A stretch of 64,000 bases of DNA from Vacuolonema iberomarrocanum LEGE 07170. GTDB lineage: Bacteria; Cyanobacteriota; Cyanobacteriia; Elainellales; Elainellaceae. Below are positions 17,118 to 26,236 of this stretch, one piece after another; the stretch's first letter is position 1; each line of letters begins with the position of its first letter. The translations under genes and the position numbers were made by a program. The stretch lies in contig JADEXA010000028.1 in NCBI GenBank assembly GCA_015207365.1, positions 1-64,000 on the forward strand. Reading direction: 5' to 3'. Under the pieces are notes generated by a model. It did no database searches and had not been told where the DNA came from. It saw only the letters and a list, made by a program, of their open reading frames with translations.

Positions 17118-18275
17118 TCAGGATAATGAATACTCTCGATTGAAACAATTACAAGCGTCTTGCCAAAGTTTGATATTCCTTGAAACATCAAAGAAATATC
17201 GTTTGAGTGCTGTATCCCAAAGAAAACCATCTTTATGATTTGCCCATTCTTCTAACCGATTGGCTAAAACTAAGGCTGCAGAACTATAATCTGGAGATTT
17301 AGGCAAAGCACTTTCCAAAAGTTCTAACATGTCATCCAGAATGACCATGCCTGCGAGTTCATGCCAGAGGTCTTTATAGAGGTTATGGGGCGATCGCCGA
17401 TGCTCAACAACTGGGCTACCAACCCGCACAGAATGTCCGACAGCCTGTGCACATTTCTGTACAAAGAAGCCACTGAAAATATCTCCAAACCGATCTAATT
17501 GCATACCCCCAATGGGATGACCCATTTTGACGTAGTAGTAGGCAGGAATGGCATCTCGAATTAGTGCCGTGTTTTGCGTGTTGATGGGCATTAAGGTGTT
17601 GGGAGCGAGCAGAGCACTTCGGGTGAATTGAGGTTCAGCCGCACATCCCGTCACTAGGCGAGTAGCCGCGTCCACATCCGGATCACCTGACCACAAGCCT
17701 GCATTAATCGCTACTTTCCCAGTCGTTGGTTCGGGGTCAATGAAATTACAGCGGGGGTCACGGCGTTTATAGGGAAAGCCGCGGGCGTAGACAGTGCCAT
17801 CCATGCCCTGGTTTTTGCAAGTAACCTGCATCATGCTGCACAGATTGAACCAACCCCCATGCCCTTTTGCGGTAGGCAGCGTGATTGTTGAATCGACCTG
17901 GCGATGCCCTTCCAGAAATCCCCAATCGTCGCAAGGATAGTTGTCATCGTCGATCGCCACAATCACATCACAGCGATCACGATAGGCCATGAGAAAACCC
18001 ACGTTGCGGCGATTATCACTGTTCCAAGGAATCTCCGCTGCTAGCTCGGGAAAGGGAGCAAGGAATTTCTCCTGGGTTTCGGGATCCAGATAAATCCAAG
18101 GCAGCCCTTGAACCCGGTACTTTTCGACCCGATCGCGGCACGCTGCTGGCGTTGAATAATCACCAACAACATAAAACCAAACATTTTCTAAGTTGTTATG
18201 AGTTTTGAAGTGAGTGAAATATTCATCTAAAAATTTACCATCGTAGATGGTGGTAACGACAATTCCAAATTTCAT
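17118..18275 (-). CDS. GT75/RGP-like protein (UDP-arabinopyranose mutase-type)
   Basis: The 385-residue protein has RRNVGFLMAYRDRCDVIVAI followed by a DDD cluster (109-111). Later it has ARGFPYKRRD (Arg165) and GLWSGDPDVDAATRLV, then LMPINTQNTALIRDAIPAYY and GGMQLDRFGDIFSGFFVQKC. The order and spacing mirror the plant reversibly glycosylated polypeptide family (RNxGF..., DDD, RGYPF, GLWxxxPDYDAxT, PIGRYDDMWAGW), which interconverts UDP-arabinopyranose and UDP-arabinofuranose. I infer the same fold and possibly a nucleotide-sugar mutase or transferase role supplying the glycan. Activity on arabinose is not shown. Its C-terminal ~80 residues are extra. Confidence 0.7.
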   Translation of the reverse strand: MKFGIVVTTIYDGKFLDEYFTHFKTHNNLENVWFYVVGDYSTPAACRDRVEKYRVQGLPWIYLDPETQEKFLAPFPELAAEIPWNSDNRRNVGFLMAYRDRCDVIVAIDDDNYPCDDWGFLEGHRQVDSTITLPTAKGHGGWFNLCSMMQVTCKNQGMDGTVYARGFPYKRRDPRCNFIDPEPTTGKVAINAGLWSGDPDVDAATRLVTGCAAEPQFTRSALLAPNTLMPINTQNTALIRDAIPAYYYVKMGHPIGGMQLDRFGDIFSGFFVQKCAQAVGHSVRVGSPVVEHRRSPHNLYKDLWHELAGMVILDDMLELLESALPKSPDYSSAALVLANRLEEWANHKDGFLWDTALKRYFFDVSRNIKLWQDACNCFNREYSLS

Positions 18276-18290
18276 AAAGAATGATCCAAC

Positions 18291-19262
18291 TTATAACTTT
18301 AGCCAAGACATCAGGGGTAAAAACTGCCGTAGCCCTAACGCTTTTCTGACTTTTAAGGAAAATGATTTACACCCATTACGGTGATGACATTCCTGCAACC
18401 AGTGATCGGCGATCGCCATTGCTGCTTGCGCAGTAATAGTATCTTTTTGCTTTTGAGCTAAAAGATAAATCCCTGAATAAAGCCGCATCAAAGACTCACA
18501 ATGTTTTGCCTTCAAGGGACGATGCTGTTGCTTCAGGAACATTAAATTCGTGGCTGTGATTTCTTTCATAGCCTGGAACCACAACCCCGGAAACTCTGGC
18601 CGATTGCGAGTAGTTGAAATACCTTTTCGATATAGCGCTCCAGCACTACAGCTGAAGATAGTGGGAAAGGTCGATGTCAGACGAAACCAGAAAGCCGTGT
18701 CTTCGCTCATGAACGGATCAAGATCTTCTACCCAAAGGAATGGAGTATGCAGAAACTTACGTTTAACTAGAGCTACATGAACTGCCCAGGGAGCAAAAGC
18801 AATCGCACTTTCTGGAAAATCTCTGGTGTTGCTGCCATAGCCCGAAGGAGTCATCAGCACTGGAGGCATATCCACAGAGGAACCATCTTGAAATTCTTGC
18901 CAATGCCCAGCAATAATGACAGCTTCTGGTTGAGACTGAGTAATTGCCAGAAGCTCCTCCAGGTGGAATGGCTTCAAAACATCATCTGCATCAAAAAACA
19001 ATGCCCATTCTCCAACGGCATGACGCAATCCATAATTTCTCGCCGCTCCTGGTCCCTGCTTGGGCGACTGTAACAATTGAATTCGCGTATCCGTGAATTC
19101 TTGAACGATGCGATCGCCTCCATCCGTTGAGCCATTGTCTACCACCCAAAGCTCCCAATTCTTATGGGTTTGAGCCAATACAGAGGTAATCGCTTCTCTC
19201 ACATAGGGCGCTTTATTGTAAAGCGGCATCACAATGGAGACCTTTGGCATTTGTTTTCCCAT
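18291..19262 (-). CDS. Family 2 glycosyltransferase
   Basis: The 323-residue GT-A enzyme has VSIVMPLYNKAPYVREAI, WVVDNGSTDGG, and the metal site FFDADDVLKP. A WVEDLDPFMSEDTAFWFRL region follows, where an acidic residue usually acts as the base. The last ~70 residues are helical with no clear membrane segment. It sits 17 bases after the sulfotransferase at 19279 and 15 bases before the GT75-like gene. The start at 19262 or the ATG four codons later are both possible. Confidence 0.88.
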   Translation of the reverse strand: MGKQMPKVSIVMPLYNKAPYVREAITSVLAQTHKNWELWVVDNGSTDGGDRIVQEFTDTRIQLLQSPKQGPGAARNYGLRHAVGEWALFFDADDVLKPFHLEELLAITQSQPEAVIIAGHWQEFQDGSSVDMPPVLMTPSGYGSNTRDFPESAIAFAPWAVHVALVKRKFLHTPFLWVEDLDPFMSEDTAFWFRLTSTFPTIFSCSAGALYRKGISTTRNRPEFPGLWFQAMKEITATNLMFLKQQHRPLKAKHCESLMRLYSGIYLLAQKQKDTITAQAAMAIADHWLQECHHRNGCKSFSLKVRKALGLRQFLPLMSWLKL

Positions 19263-19278
19263 CTATTGGGCTCAATTC

Positions 19279-20217
19279 TCAAACATCATACCGTTCAGGA
19301 ATCCAATCTTCATCACCATAAAACTGTGGTGAAATATCAGCAACACCTACTCGAATCCGATCGATTTCTATTGGAGAAAGATGCGATCGCCACGCCCAAA
19401 TATTAGTGCGACTATCTCGATAAAGTTGATGATGCGAATGTTTTTCTTGTTCAAGTACTTTGGGTATATTGTAATCAGCGATCTGTTTTTTTACGCATGA
19501 GGTAAAGGGTAAGTTCAATTGCCGAAAAAGTAATTCGAACTGGAGGAGCGGCGATCGTGATAAGTCTTCATGACGTACAAAGATCCAATCTGGCTGTTGT
19601 AGTTGATAATGGGCGATCGTATGATGAAAAATGCGCCAGAGCAAAATACCTTGGTCAATTAGATCGGGTGGATTTTTGGCATAAACGTCAATATCCTCTT
19701 GAAAGGAAGATAACCGCTCTTCCATCAGTTGCGGTTGCTGTAGAAAATGCTCGAAAGGGAAAGCCCAGTTTGCTCGTTTTAAGCTACTGACAAAAGCAGC
19801 TGGATGGCGAATCAAAATAACTACCTTAGATTGGAAATGGTTAAAGAACCAAGTAGCGGAGAAAAGGGCAATTGGATCTTTGACAATGGGCTGATAATTT
19901 CTCAGATGATATAAAAGGCATTTGGTATATCCTTTCATATGGTTATAAAAAACATTTTCACTGGCCAATTGGGTTGTCAGAAATAATGGATGATAAGCTC
20001 TACCTACTTTATGAGAAAGATAGAGCTGAAAGATATTTTCTTCATCCGGCATAACGGCGTGAAACCAGTGTTTGATTGGGACATATGGGCAGTGCTTCGC
20101 ATGAACTGGGTTAAAGGGTTCACCTACAAAATGAGTATTCGGTGAGGCATTCAAAATCCTGCCAACCCAGGTTGTTCCTGAGCGATGAGAACCTGTAATC
20201 AGGATTGGACATTTCAT
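19279..20217 (-). CDS. Sulfotransferase, first gene of the 20217-13223 block
   Basis: The 312-residue protein opens directly with the PAPS loop MKCPILITGSHRSGTTWVGR, then VGEPFNPVH, VKDPIALFSATWFF and ILIRHPAAFVSSLKRAN (3'-phosphate site). It is clearly the paralogue of the protein at 16066. It begins just after the RTX gene's terminator hairpin, so it likely has its own promoter in the 108-base gap and leads a seven-gene block. The target hydroxyl is unknown. Confidence 0.85.
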   Translation of the reverse strand: MKCPILITGSHRSGTTWVGRILNASPNTHFVGEPFNPVHAKHCPYVPIKHWFHAVMPDEENIFQLYLSHKVGRAYHPLFLTTQLASENVFYNHMKGYTKCLLYHLRNYQPIVKDPIALFSATWFFNHFQSKVVILIRHPAAFVSSLKRANWAFPFEHFLQQPQLMEERLSSFQEDIDVYAKNPPDLIDQGILLWRIFHHTIAHYQLQQPDWIFVRHEDLSRSPLLQFELLFRQLNLPFTSCVKKQIADYNIPKVLEQEKHSHHQLYRDSRTNIWAWRSHLSPIEIDRIRVGVADISPQFYGDEDWIPERYDV

Positions 20218-20263
20218 GATTGAAAGCAGAAGGTGTTAAATAAAATTATTAGTTTCAGCATAT

Positions 20264-20307
20264 TATTAAGCTTCTCTACCCAATATTGAGAGTAGAGAAG
20301 CTTAATA
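20264..20307 (-). terminator. Terminator after the RTX gene
   Basis: A 16-bp perfect stem (TATTAAGCTTCTCTAC with its complement, 20264-20279 and 20292-20307) closes a 12-base loop, with AT-rich sequence beyond it in the minus direction. It separates the RTX gene from the next block. Confidence 0.75.
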
Positions 20308-20325
20308 AGTTCAGTACATTTACAT

Positions 20326-21798
20326 TTAGCTAAAGCTAAAATCGGCCGCATCTAAGCCAGTAGAAACTCCTTGAACTAAACCGATTACCTCATTAGTCGC
20401 TGCAACCCGAATTTGGGTACTAGTTCCAGCAGAATTCACCACAAGAGCATAATCGGCAAGGCTATTGCTACCCAGATCTGCAAGTTGAATAGAATCTTCT
20501 CCGTCAATGAAGTCGCGGATGAGGGCATAGTCGTTGCCAGCAATGTAGTAGGCAGTACCGCTTTCGCCGAGGATAAATACATCGGCTCCGCCATTGCCAG
20601 TCAGACGATCAACCTCTCCAGCCCCTGTGGAACCATTGCCTGCGCCATTCAACAGGTCAGCGCCCTCTCCTCCGACTAAAACATCTCGTTCTAAGCCACC
20701 AATCAAGGTGTCATTATCGCCATTGCCTTCGAGATTGTCTGCTCCATCACCACCGATTAGCATGTTTGCGCCGTTGTTCCCAATGAGATTAATGCCAGCA
20801 TTATTGGATGTTGTGGCATCTAACGCTGCTGTTCCTAGTAGGATCAGGCTTTCGACATTGTTCGGCAAGTCATAGGAAACGCTGGCTGTGATAGAGTCAT
20901 TGCCTTCGCTTGCCAATACCTCTATGACCATATCCCCTGCGTTGTCAACTTGATAGCGATCGTCTCCAGCACGACCGATCATGACATCGGCATTACCCCG
21001 TCCATCTAAAAAATCATTGCCCGTACCACCCGTGATAAGGTTGGGCAACGAATTGCCCTGAATATAATTCCCTCCGTTATCGTTGACATTGTTGCCCGTC
21101 ACAGCAATGACATTTGCTGATTCAGCAATGACAATCGCTTCTAGGTGATCGGGTAATACAAAACCATCAAAAGCTGCACTTTGGAGGACAACCGTATCTC
21201 GACCTTCACCAGCATTTTCAATCACTGTGTCTCCCAGGTCATCCAGGTAGTAGCGATCGCCCCCATTCCCGCCAATCATTTCATCTGCACCACTGTTGCC
21301 ATAGAGTCGATCGTTGCCGTTACCGCCTTCCAAGCGATCGTTGCCGGCTTGCCCTCGCAAGACATCATTGCCATCTCCTCCTAACAGCCAATCATTACCG
21401 CCTGCACCGAAGAGATTGTCATTTCCTCCTAATCCGCTTAGTACATTATTGAGAGCATTACCTTGAAGAACGTTCGCTCTAGCGTTGCCCGTACCATTAA
21501 CAGCAACTCCTCTTAGAGTAAGATTTTCGAGATTGTTGGTTAGAACAAAATCAATGCTAGAAAAGACCTTATCAATACCACCTCCGGCAGTTTCAGTAAT
21601 GGTATCTCCAGCGCTATCAACATAGTAGAAGTCATTACCATTGCCACCTCTCATATCATCATCACCAGTCCCTCCATTTAAGCGATCGCTTCCATCCAAG
21701 CCAGTCAAACGGTCATTTCCTGCTAAACCTAAGATAAGGTCATCGCCAGGAGTACCAGATAAAATGTCATTTAGAGAAGTTCCAGTGATTTTAGCCAT
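20326..21798 (-). CDS. RTX (hemolysin-type) calcium-binding secreted protein
   Basis: The 490-residue protein is built of RTX nonapeptide repeats (GGxGxDxLx): NGGTGDDDMRGGNGND near residue 40, several in 110-180, 250-275 and 340-400. Between them lie VDSAGDTITE-type linkers (YYVDSAGDT, YYLDDLGDT, YQVDNAGDM). There is no N-terminal signal peptide, and the C-terminal ~70 residues form the uncleaved type-I-secretion region typical of the family. Calcium folds these parallel beta-rolls outside the cell. It contains no enzymatic domain, so an S-layer-like or matrix role is plausible. It is monocistronic, flanked by the hairpin and by family-A repeats. No TolC/HlyB/HlyD genes are in the window. Confidence 0.9.
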   Translation of the reverse strand: MAKITGTSLNDILSGTPGDDLILGLAGNDRLTGLDGSDRLNGGTGDDDMRGGNGNDFYYVDSAGDTITETAGGGIDKVFSSIDFVLTNNLENLTLRGVAVNGTGNARANVLQGNALNNVLSGLGGNDNLFGAGGNDWLLGGDGNDVLRGQAGNDRLEGGNGNDRLYGNSGADEMIGGNGGDRYYLDDLGDTVIENAGEGRDTVVLQSAAFDGFVLPDHLEAIVIAESANVIAVTGNNVNDNGGNYIQGNSLPNLITGGTGNDFLDGRGNADVMIGRAGDDRYQVDNAGDMVIEVLASEGNDSITASVSYDLPNNVESLILLGTAALDATTSNNAGINLIGNNGANMLIGGDGADNLEGNGDNDTLIGGLERDVLVGGEGADLLNGAGNGSTGAGEVDRLTGNGGADVFILGESGTAYYIAGNDYALIRDFIDGEDSIQLADLGSNSLADYALVVNSAGTSTQIRVAATNEVIGLVQGVSTGLDAADFSFS

Positions 21799-21990
21799 TG
21801 TTAACTACACCTTCATGCAGAAGTACTGTTTTCATACACTCAGATCGCAATCCAAATCAGAGTCTTCCTAAATAGAGGAATATTTTGATTTGGACAGCAA
21901 TGCATCAGATGTTCCAGTCTTCTAGGGACGGTGAGGAAATCACTATGTAGATGGTATAAATTATATTTTTTTAATCAAAGCTTTATATAT

Positions 21991-22083
21991 ATAGCGGTGT
22001 GCGCGTTAGTTAAGTACGGTTGTGTGGGGCGCGGCGCGCCCCACACAACCGTTACTGTGCTTAATGCAGTTGCACACCGCTAT
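21991..22083. repeat. Family-A palindromic element
   Basis: A 93-bp copy starts ATAGCGGTGTGCGCGTTAG and ends GTTGCACACCGCTAT. The central stem has perfect 18-bp arms (22016-22033 and 22035-22052). It is the best preserved hairpin of the family and lies upstream of the RTX gene, directly next to a second, diverged element. A TATAAT-like hexamer for the RTX gene is at 21960-21965 (minus strand). Confidence 0.85.
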
Positions 22084-22175
22084 AGCAGCTAGCAATCGCA
22101 TTAAGCACAGACATGGTTTTGTGTGGCGCAGCACACAAAACACAACCATGTTCAACCAATGTGCCTAGCGGTCTA
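22084..22175. repeat. Diverged palindromic element abutting family A
   Basis: The stretch contains GCAATCGCATTAAGCACAG as in family A, then an imperfect hairpin CATGGTTTTGTGTGGCGCAG with its partner CACACAAAAC-ACAACCATG. The right arm carries a small internal insertion. It looks like a decayed neighbour or tandem insertion. Confidence 0.6.
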
Positions 22176-22204
22176 AATTGGATAGCAATATGAAATGTAG
22201 TGGC

Positions 22205-23038
22205 TCAAAGTATCCAGGAAAGTAGATTTTCTATTCCAGGTTGAGCTTTTTTAGGTAGCTTAGAATACACAGAACGGTTGATGAATTTGAAGTATTGCAG
22301 TTTCAGTGAAAAGATCGATTGTTGGGGAATTGATGGTAGCAGGGAATGCGAGAAGTTCTGTAAAACATAGGTATAAAGCCGATAGTCCCATCGATGGCGT
22401 TCGTTAATTTCAGAATTATTCTGTGCTTCCTGATATGAACTATGAGTGGAAATTAGGGGAGTTACATTCTGTTTCTGATAGAAGATGTTTTGAAGGATAT
22501 TATACGTTCGTAACAACACTAATGATGCTTCAAATCTTTCCAAAACTCCAACAAATAGAAAATCTTGCTCAATATTTCTCAGCGCTCTTTGATAGGTCTC
22601 TAGGGAACAGGGTTCGAGTAAGCGATCGCGCTCGACCCCTGCAATTAGCTTTGTCTGAAAGTTATCAGGCACAGCGGGGTGTAGTGTAAATTCGCTCAGC
22701 ATTGCATGTTGTGCTAAGTCATGCAATGGATGATGCGCCTGACTTTTAGCATATCGGAAGAGAGAATCTAAACGAGCAATAGGATCGCGAACAAACGTGA
22801 TGTATTTGAACTGTTTCTGTGGCATAAACTGGTGAATGCCATACAGCACATGTCCTTTTATCAACCTAATTTGTTCTAGACTAGAAAAGCTTTGCTTTAG
22901 GAATAGTTCGATGGAAGTCCAGGGATCTTGTCCATCAACTGAAAAAGTCTGATCGGCAGTAAAGTTCTTTTCCAAAATTCGATGAAACGTCACACCACCA
23001 CATTTAGGAATATGTAGAAAGATCAGCAAATCATTCAT
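22205..23038 (-). CDS. Sulfotransferase family 2-like protein
   Basis: The 277-residue protein starts LLIFLHIPKCGGVTFHRILE, the PAPS loop of heparan-type sulfotransferases. KGHVLYGIH and FVRDPIARLDSLFRYAKS (3'-phosphate site near residue 87) follow. It is of the same type as the gene at 13223 but only distantly similar. The C-terminal third is basic and variable. It is the last gene of the 29435-22205 block, 39 bases after a glycosyltransferase gene. Confidence 0.82.
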   Translation of the reverse strand: MNDLLIFLHIPKCGGVTFHRILEKNFTADQTFSVDGQDPWTSIELFLKQSFSSLEQIRLIKGHVLYGIHQFMPQKQFKYITFVRDPIARLDSLFRYAKSQAHHPLHDLAQHAMLSEFTLHPAVPDNFQTKLIAGVERDRLLEPCSLETYQRALRNIEQDFLFVGVLERFEASLVLLRTYNILQNIFYQKQNVTPLISTHSSYQEAQNNSEINERHRWDYRLYTYVLQNFSHSLLPSIPQQSIFSLKLQYFKFINRSVYSKLPKKAQPGIENLLSWIL

Positions 23039-23077
23039 TTAGAAGATTGAGTGTTTGTTTCTGATTGATTAGTCATT

Positions 23078-24229
23078 TCATGACTCAAAGGCTTGGCACA
23101 TCAGCGCATCCATAAATTGTTGCTGAATTGTGCTTGGATCAAACATTGATTGCGCCATTTTCCGTGCCTGTTGAGCATAGAAAGTATATTCCTCTGGAGC
23201 CTTTGAGATCGTCTCCAGGGCATTTAGCAAAACTTGAGGATTAGGGTTTGTGATGGTGATTGCAGACATGTGCTTTCTGGCCCACTGTATTGCTGTGCAA
23301 TAGCTAGGTCCCCAAATCACTAGAGGTTTACCAATTGAGCAAAACTCGATCAGTTTGGAGGGAAAGCTAGTTTCCATACGGCGACGATCGCTTGCCTCAA
23401 AAGACATCACCACCAGCAGCACGCTAGCTTGATACAGTTCATGCAGCAGGGCTTCGCGGGATAGAAACCCCCCATAAATGTCTGCTTCGGTCAAGTCGTG
23501 TAGCATCTCAGGCGACCAGTGAGGAACAGGGCCAAAAAGTCGCAATTGCAATGATTCTGTCGTTTTTGTCAGTTGTCCTAGCGCTTGCAGCATGGGGGCG
23601 TAGCACGTAGACAAATTTCCGGCATACGCAACCGTGAACGGAACAGGGGCTTTGGCAGATATCTTCTGGCTCAGCAGTAGCTTCTCTCCCGGAATAGGCA
23701 ACAATACTCGAACATTTGGATGATCGCCGAGCATTTGTCGCATTCCTTCTGATACACAAAACACCAGATTGCTTCGCTGATAGAGATGGCGAAATTGGCG
23801 ATCGAGCCACGGTCGGAGAAGGGCAGGGAACCTCGCCATATCAGGGAACCAGTCGTGAAAAATCGACACCAGTGGCAGTCCGAATCGTTTGGACATGCGG
23901 AGGGCAACTGGATACAGGGTGCCATGAGCGACGGTGAGGATGGCGTCGGGGCGATGCTGGCAGAGATTGTGATACAGGGCGCGGGTGTCGTGGGTGGGCA
24001 GGAGTTGGCGCAGGCTGTGAGCAATCGCCGCCAATCTCGTTTTCGTTAGACGTAACAAAATTGGGTTGGGAATGATGGGAATCCCGTTGGGATCATTTGT
24101 CAGAGCAGGATGGTCGGAGGCAATAGTGACTTCGAGTTCTCCTACCGCTGCTGCAAAATGACGATGCAATACCAGTTCTGTGGCAGTTGTGTCTTGGGGA
24201 GTGACAGATGAAATGAGCAGTAGTTTCAA
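23078..24229 (-). CDS. GT4-like glycosyltransferase
   Basis: The 383-residue GT-B type protein begins MKLLLISSVTPQDTTATELV, with VSIFHDWFPDMARFP in the N-terminal half and VAYAGNLSTCYAPM at the hinge. The C-terminal donor region is atypical: TSFPSKLIEFCSIGKPLVIWGP, without the clear EX7E glutamate pair. The best start is TTG 24229, whose TTGA overlaps the stop of the upstream gene by 4 bases, indicating coupling. It is probably a sugar transferase for the repeat unit. Confidence 0.82.
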   Translation of the reverse strand: MKLLLISSVTPQDTTATELVLHRHFAAAVGELEVTIASDHPALTNDPNGIPIIPNPILLRLTKTRLAAIAHSLRQLLPTHDTRALYHNLCQHRPDAILTVAHGTLYPVALRMSKRFGLPLVSIFHDWFPDMARFPALLRPWLDRQFRHLYQRSNLVFCVSEGMRQMLGDHPNVRVLLPIPGEKLLLSQKISAKAPVPFTVAYAGNLSTCYAPMLQALGQLTKTTESLQLRLFGPVPHWSPEMLHDLTEADIYGGFLSREALLHELYQASVLLVVMSFEASDRRRMETSFPSKLIEFCSIGKPLVIWGPSYCTAIQWARKHMSAITITNPNPQVLLNALETISKAPEEYTFYAQQARKMAQSMFDPSTIQQQFMDALMCQAFES

Positions 24230-25452
24230 CTGATTTGTAATGCCTTCTTGTACAGAGCAATGTAGCTTTGGGCATAGCGATCTAAGGAATATTCCGTTTT
24301 TATAATTTGCCGTCCCTGGTCTCCCATCTTCTCCCGCATCAGTTTGTCCTCTAGGAGTTGGGCGATCGCATCCCGAAACTGCTCCACATTCTCTGGTTCT
24401 GCCAACAATCCCGTAATACCCGGACGCACAATATCTGAGACACCACCAGCATCGAAAGCAACCGTAGGAGTACCACAGGCCATTGCCTCTTGTGCAACTA
24501 ACCCAAAGGCATCCGCACGGGTTGGGAACAGGAAGAGATCAGCGGCAGAGTAAGCGATCGCCTTCTCCGCATCCGCCTGCACATAGCCCAAATCCACTGT
24601 CGCTATCTCAACAGCATTGGTAATTGTCTGCCCCCCTTTACCGAAGACCAACAGCACGGTTTCCTTTCGGAGTGACGGTGGCAGTCCATTCAGCACCCGT
24701 ACTAGCAAATCACCACCCTTGCGAGGATTGTTCATAGACTGTGCTGCACACAGCAACACATAACGATAGGTAGAAATATTGAGGGTCGCTCGACAAGTCA
24801 TTGGGTCAAGCGGGACATATTGCTGTGCATCCAACCCATAGGGAATGCGATAAATCGGTAAATGTCCCAATAGACTTTGCTCAAGTTGTGCCACCATCCA
24901 GCGGCTTGTGCTGACGACAGCAGCGAGGTTGGCGTGATGATAGGCCCAGTGTTTCAGTTTCCACTGCAGGGCAGTGCTATCGCGACGAATCGCCGGATCG
25001 GTTGCCAGATCAGGACAACTTCCGCAGCCTGTTTTCCAGCGATCGCATGCAAAACTATAGGCACAATGTCCGGTCATGCCCCACATATCATGCAACGTCA
25101 GAACCGCAGGTTTCTCACGGGTTAACTTCGGCAATGCCAGATAGTTAAAATAGCCATTGTGCAAATTATGAAAATGTAGCACCTCGGCAGTCTGATAAAA
25201 AGGATGGCTGGAAATCGCAAAGGTGCTGGTCAAATGCAGCTCATTAAATCCCAAGCCTCGCGTTATCTTGCCAATTTGCCAATCAATAAATCGCCGCTTT
25301 GGAATTTGGGTAATCTGTTCATCATCGGCACTGACGATATCTGCCATCAAGCGAGACTCGACTGATTGCTGGAGCAAACTCTGATGCAACCGATAAACCC
25401 CGATCGCCGCCCCTCCAGTTTTATCCGCCTGATTAATATGAAGAATGTTCAT
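24226..25452 (-). CDS. GT4-family glycosyltransferase (WcaC-like)
   Basis: The 408-residue GT-B enzyme has MNILHINQADKTGGAAIGVY, then LHFHNLHNGYFNY and VLTLHDMWGMTGHCAYSFAC. A cysteine-rich insert SFACDRWKTGCGSCPDL is typical of WcaC-type colanic-acid fucosyltransferase relatives. The C-terminal half has LLVFGKGG, FLFPTRADAFGLVAQEAMAC and VAFDAGGVSDIV. It starts 3 bases after the sulfotransferase-like gene at 25456. The sugar specificity is not predictable. Confidence 0.9.
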   Translation of the reverse strand: MNILHINQADKTGGAAIGVYRLHQSLLQQSVESRLMADIVSADDEQITQIPKRRFIDWQIGKITRGLGFNELHLTSTFAISSHPFYQTAEVLHFHNLHNGYFNYLALPKLTREKPAVLTLHDMWGMTGHCAYSFACDRWKTGCGSCPDLATDPAIRRDSTALQWKLKHWAYHHANLAAVVSTSRWMVAQLEQSLLGHLPIYRIPYGLDAQQYVPLDPMTCRATLNISTYRYVLLCAAQSMNNPRKGGDLLVRVLNGLPPSLRKETVLLVFGKGGQTITNAVEIATVDLGYVQADAEKAIAYSAADLFLFPTRADAFGLVAQEAMACGTPTVAFDAGGVSDIVRPGITGLLAEPENVEQFRDAIAQLLEDKLMREKMGDQGRQIIKTEYSLDRYAQSYIALYKKALQIS

Positions 25453-25455
25453 TGA

Positions 25456-26199
25456 TCACTGAAATTTATCTGAAGTAAATGTGGAATAAAGCTGCTGGGC
25501 CTCAGAGAGTAATCCTCGATAAGGAGGACTATTTACCTTCTTTAAGGCTAAAGACTTCTTTTGCATTCTGGCTTGAGATGGGAAGCAGGCTTTATTGGGG
25601 TCACGCTCAATCTGCTCAATTTTCCAAAATATTCTTTCTAGGCCCTGCTCACAGGGAGTGGAAGCTGAAAATTGAGCCTGAAATTTTTCATTGAGACGCT
25701 GAATGACTCTAGATAAATTATTTGTTACTTCATTAAAAGTTGCTATTACAATCTTTGTTCGATATTCAAGAAGTAGTTGGTAAAACATGAGATACCATTT
25801 AAATGCTGATGCCACTTGTATAGCAGGATGCCGTACCATCAATGAAGCAATTGCCTGATCCGGTTCACGAATTAGTACCAACGCTGGAACATTTCGATGA
25901 ATCGCACGAATAATCTGTGCAGGCATATGGAGATGATGAGCAATCGAAACAGGTTCATCTTGGGCATCTAAAAATGCAATGACTGCGAACGTATTGGCCG
26001 ATCTCGGAAAACCTTCAATAACAAGCTGAGTCTCTCTGCTAAATGCAAGTTTAGGGAAGCGAGGATCAATTCCCTTTAAATAAGCAAAATATAACCAGGG
26101 AACCTGATTAAGGAACAAAGCAAATTCAAGATATGTCCATTTGACTATTTTCCTGGTCAATGGAAAAATTATTCTTCTATGGATTTTTGCTTTCAGCAT
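25456..26199 (-). CDS. Sulfotransferase-like protein (P-loop)
   Basis: The 247-residue protein contains LVIEGFPRSANTFAVIAFLD near residue 60, a variant of the PAPS-binding PRSG/S-T loop. VLIREPDQAIASLMVRHP near 105-125 resembles the 3'-phosphate site RxPxxxxxS. The first ~45 residues are hydrophobic/basic and may be membrane-associated. Similarity to proven sulfotransferases is limited to these two segments, so the assignment is moderate. The DNA lacks HIP1 sites and is AT-rich. Confidence 0.62.
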   Translation of the reverse strand: MLKAKIHRRIIFPLTRKIVKWTYLEFALFLNQVPWLYFAYLKGIDPRFPKLAFSRETQLVIEGFPRSANTFAVIAFLDAQDEPVSIAHHLHMPAQIIRAIHRNVPALVLIREPDQAIASLMVRHPAIQVASAFKWYLMFYQLLLEYRTKIVIATFNEVTNNLSRVIQRLNEKFQAQFSASTPCEQGLERIFWKIEQIERDPNKACFPSQARMQKKSLALKKVNSPPYRGLLSEAQQLYSTFTSDKFQ

Positions 26200-26236
26200 T
26201 GCTACTAATTACTACCAAGTATAGAAGTCATAAGAT

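Noticed and set aside
20400..21750. Internal DNA repetition in the RTX gene as a separate repeat array
   Set aside because: It follows from the encoded GGxGxDxLx nonapeptides and needs no further explanation.
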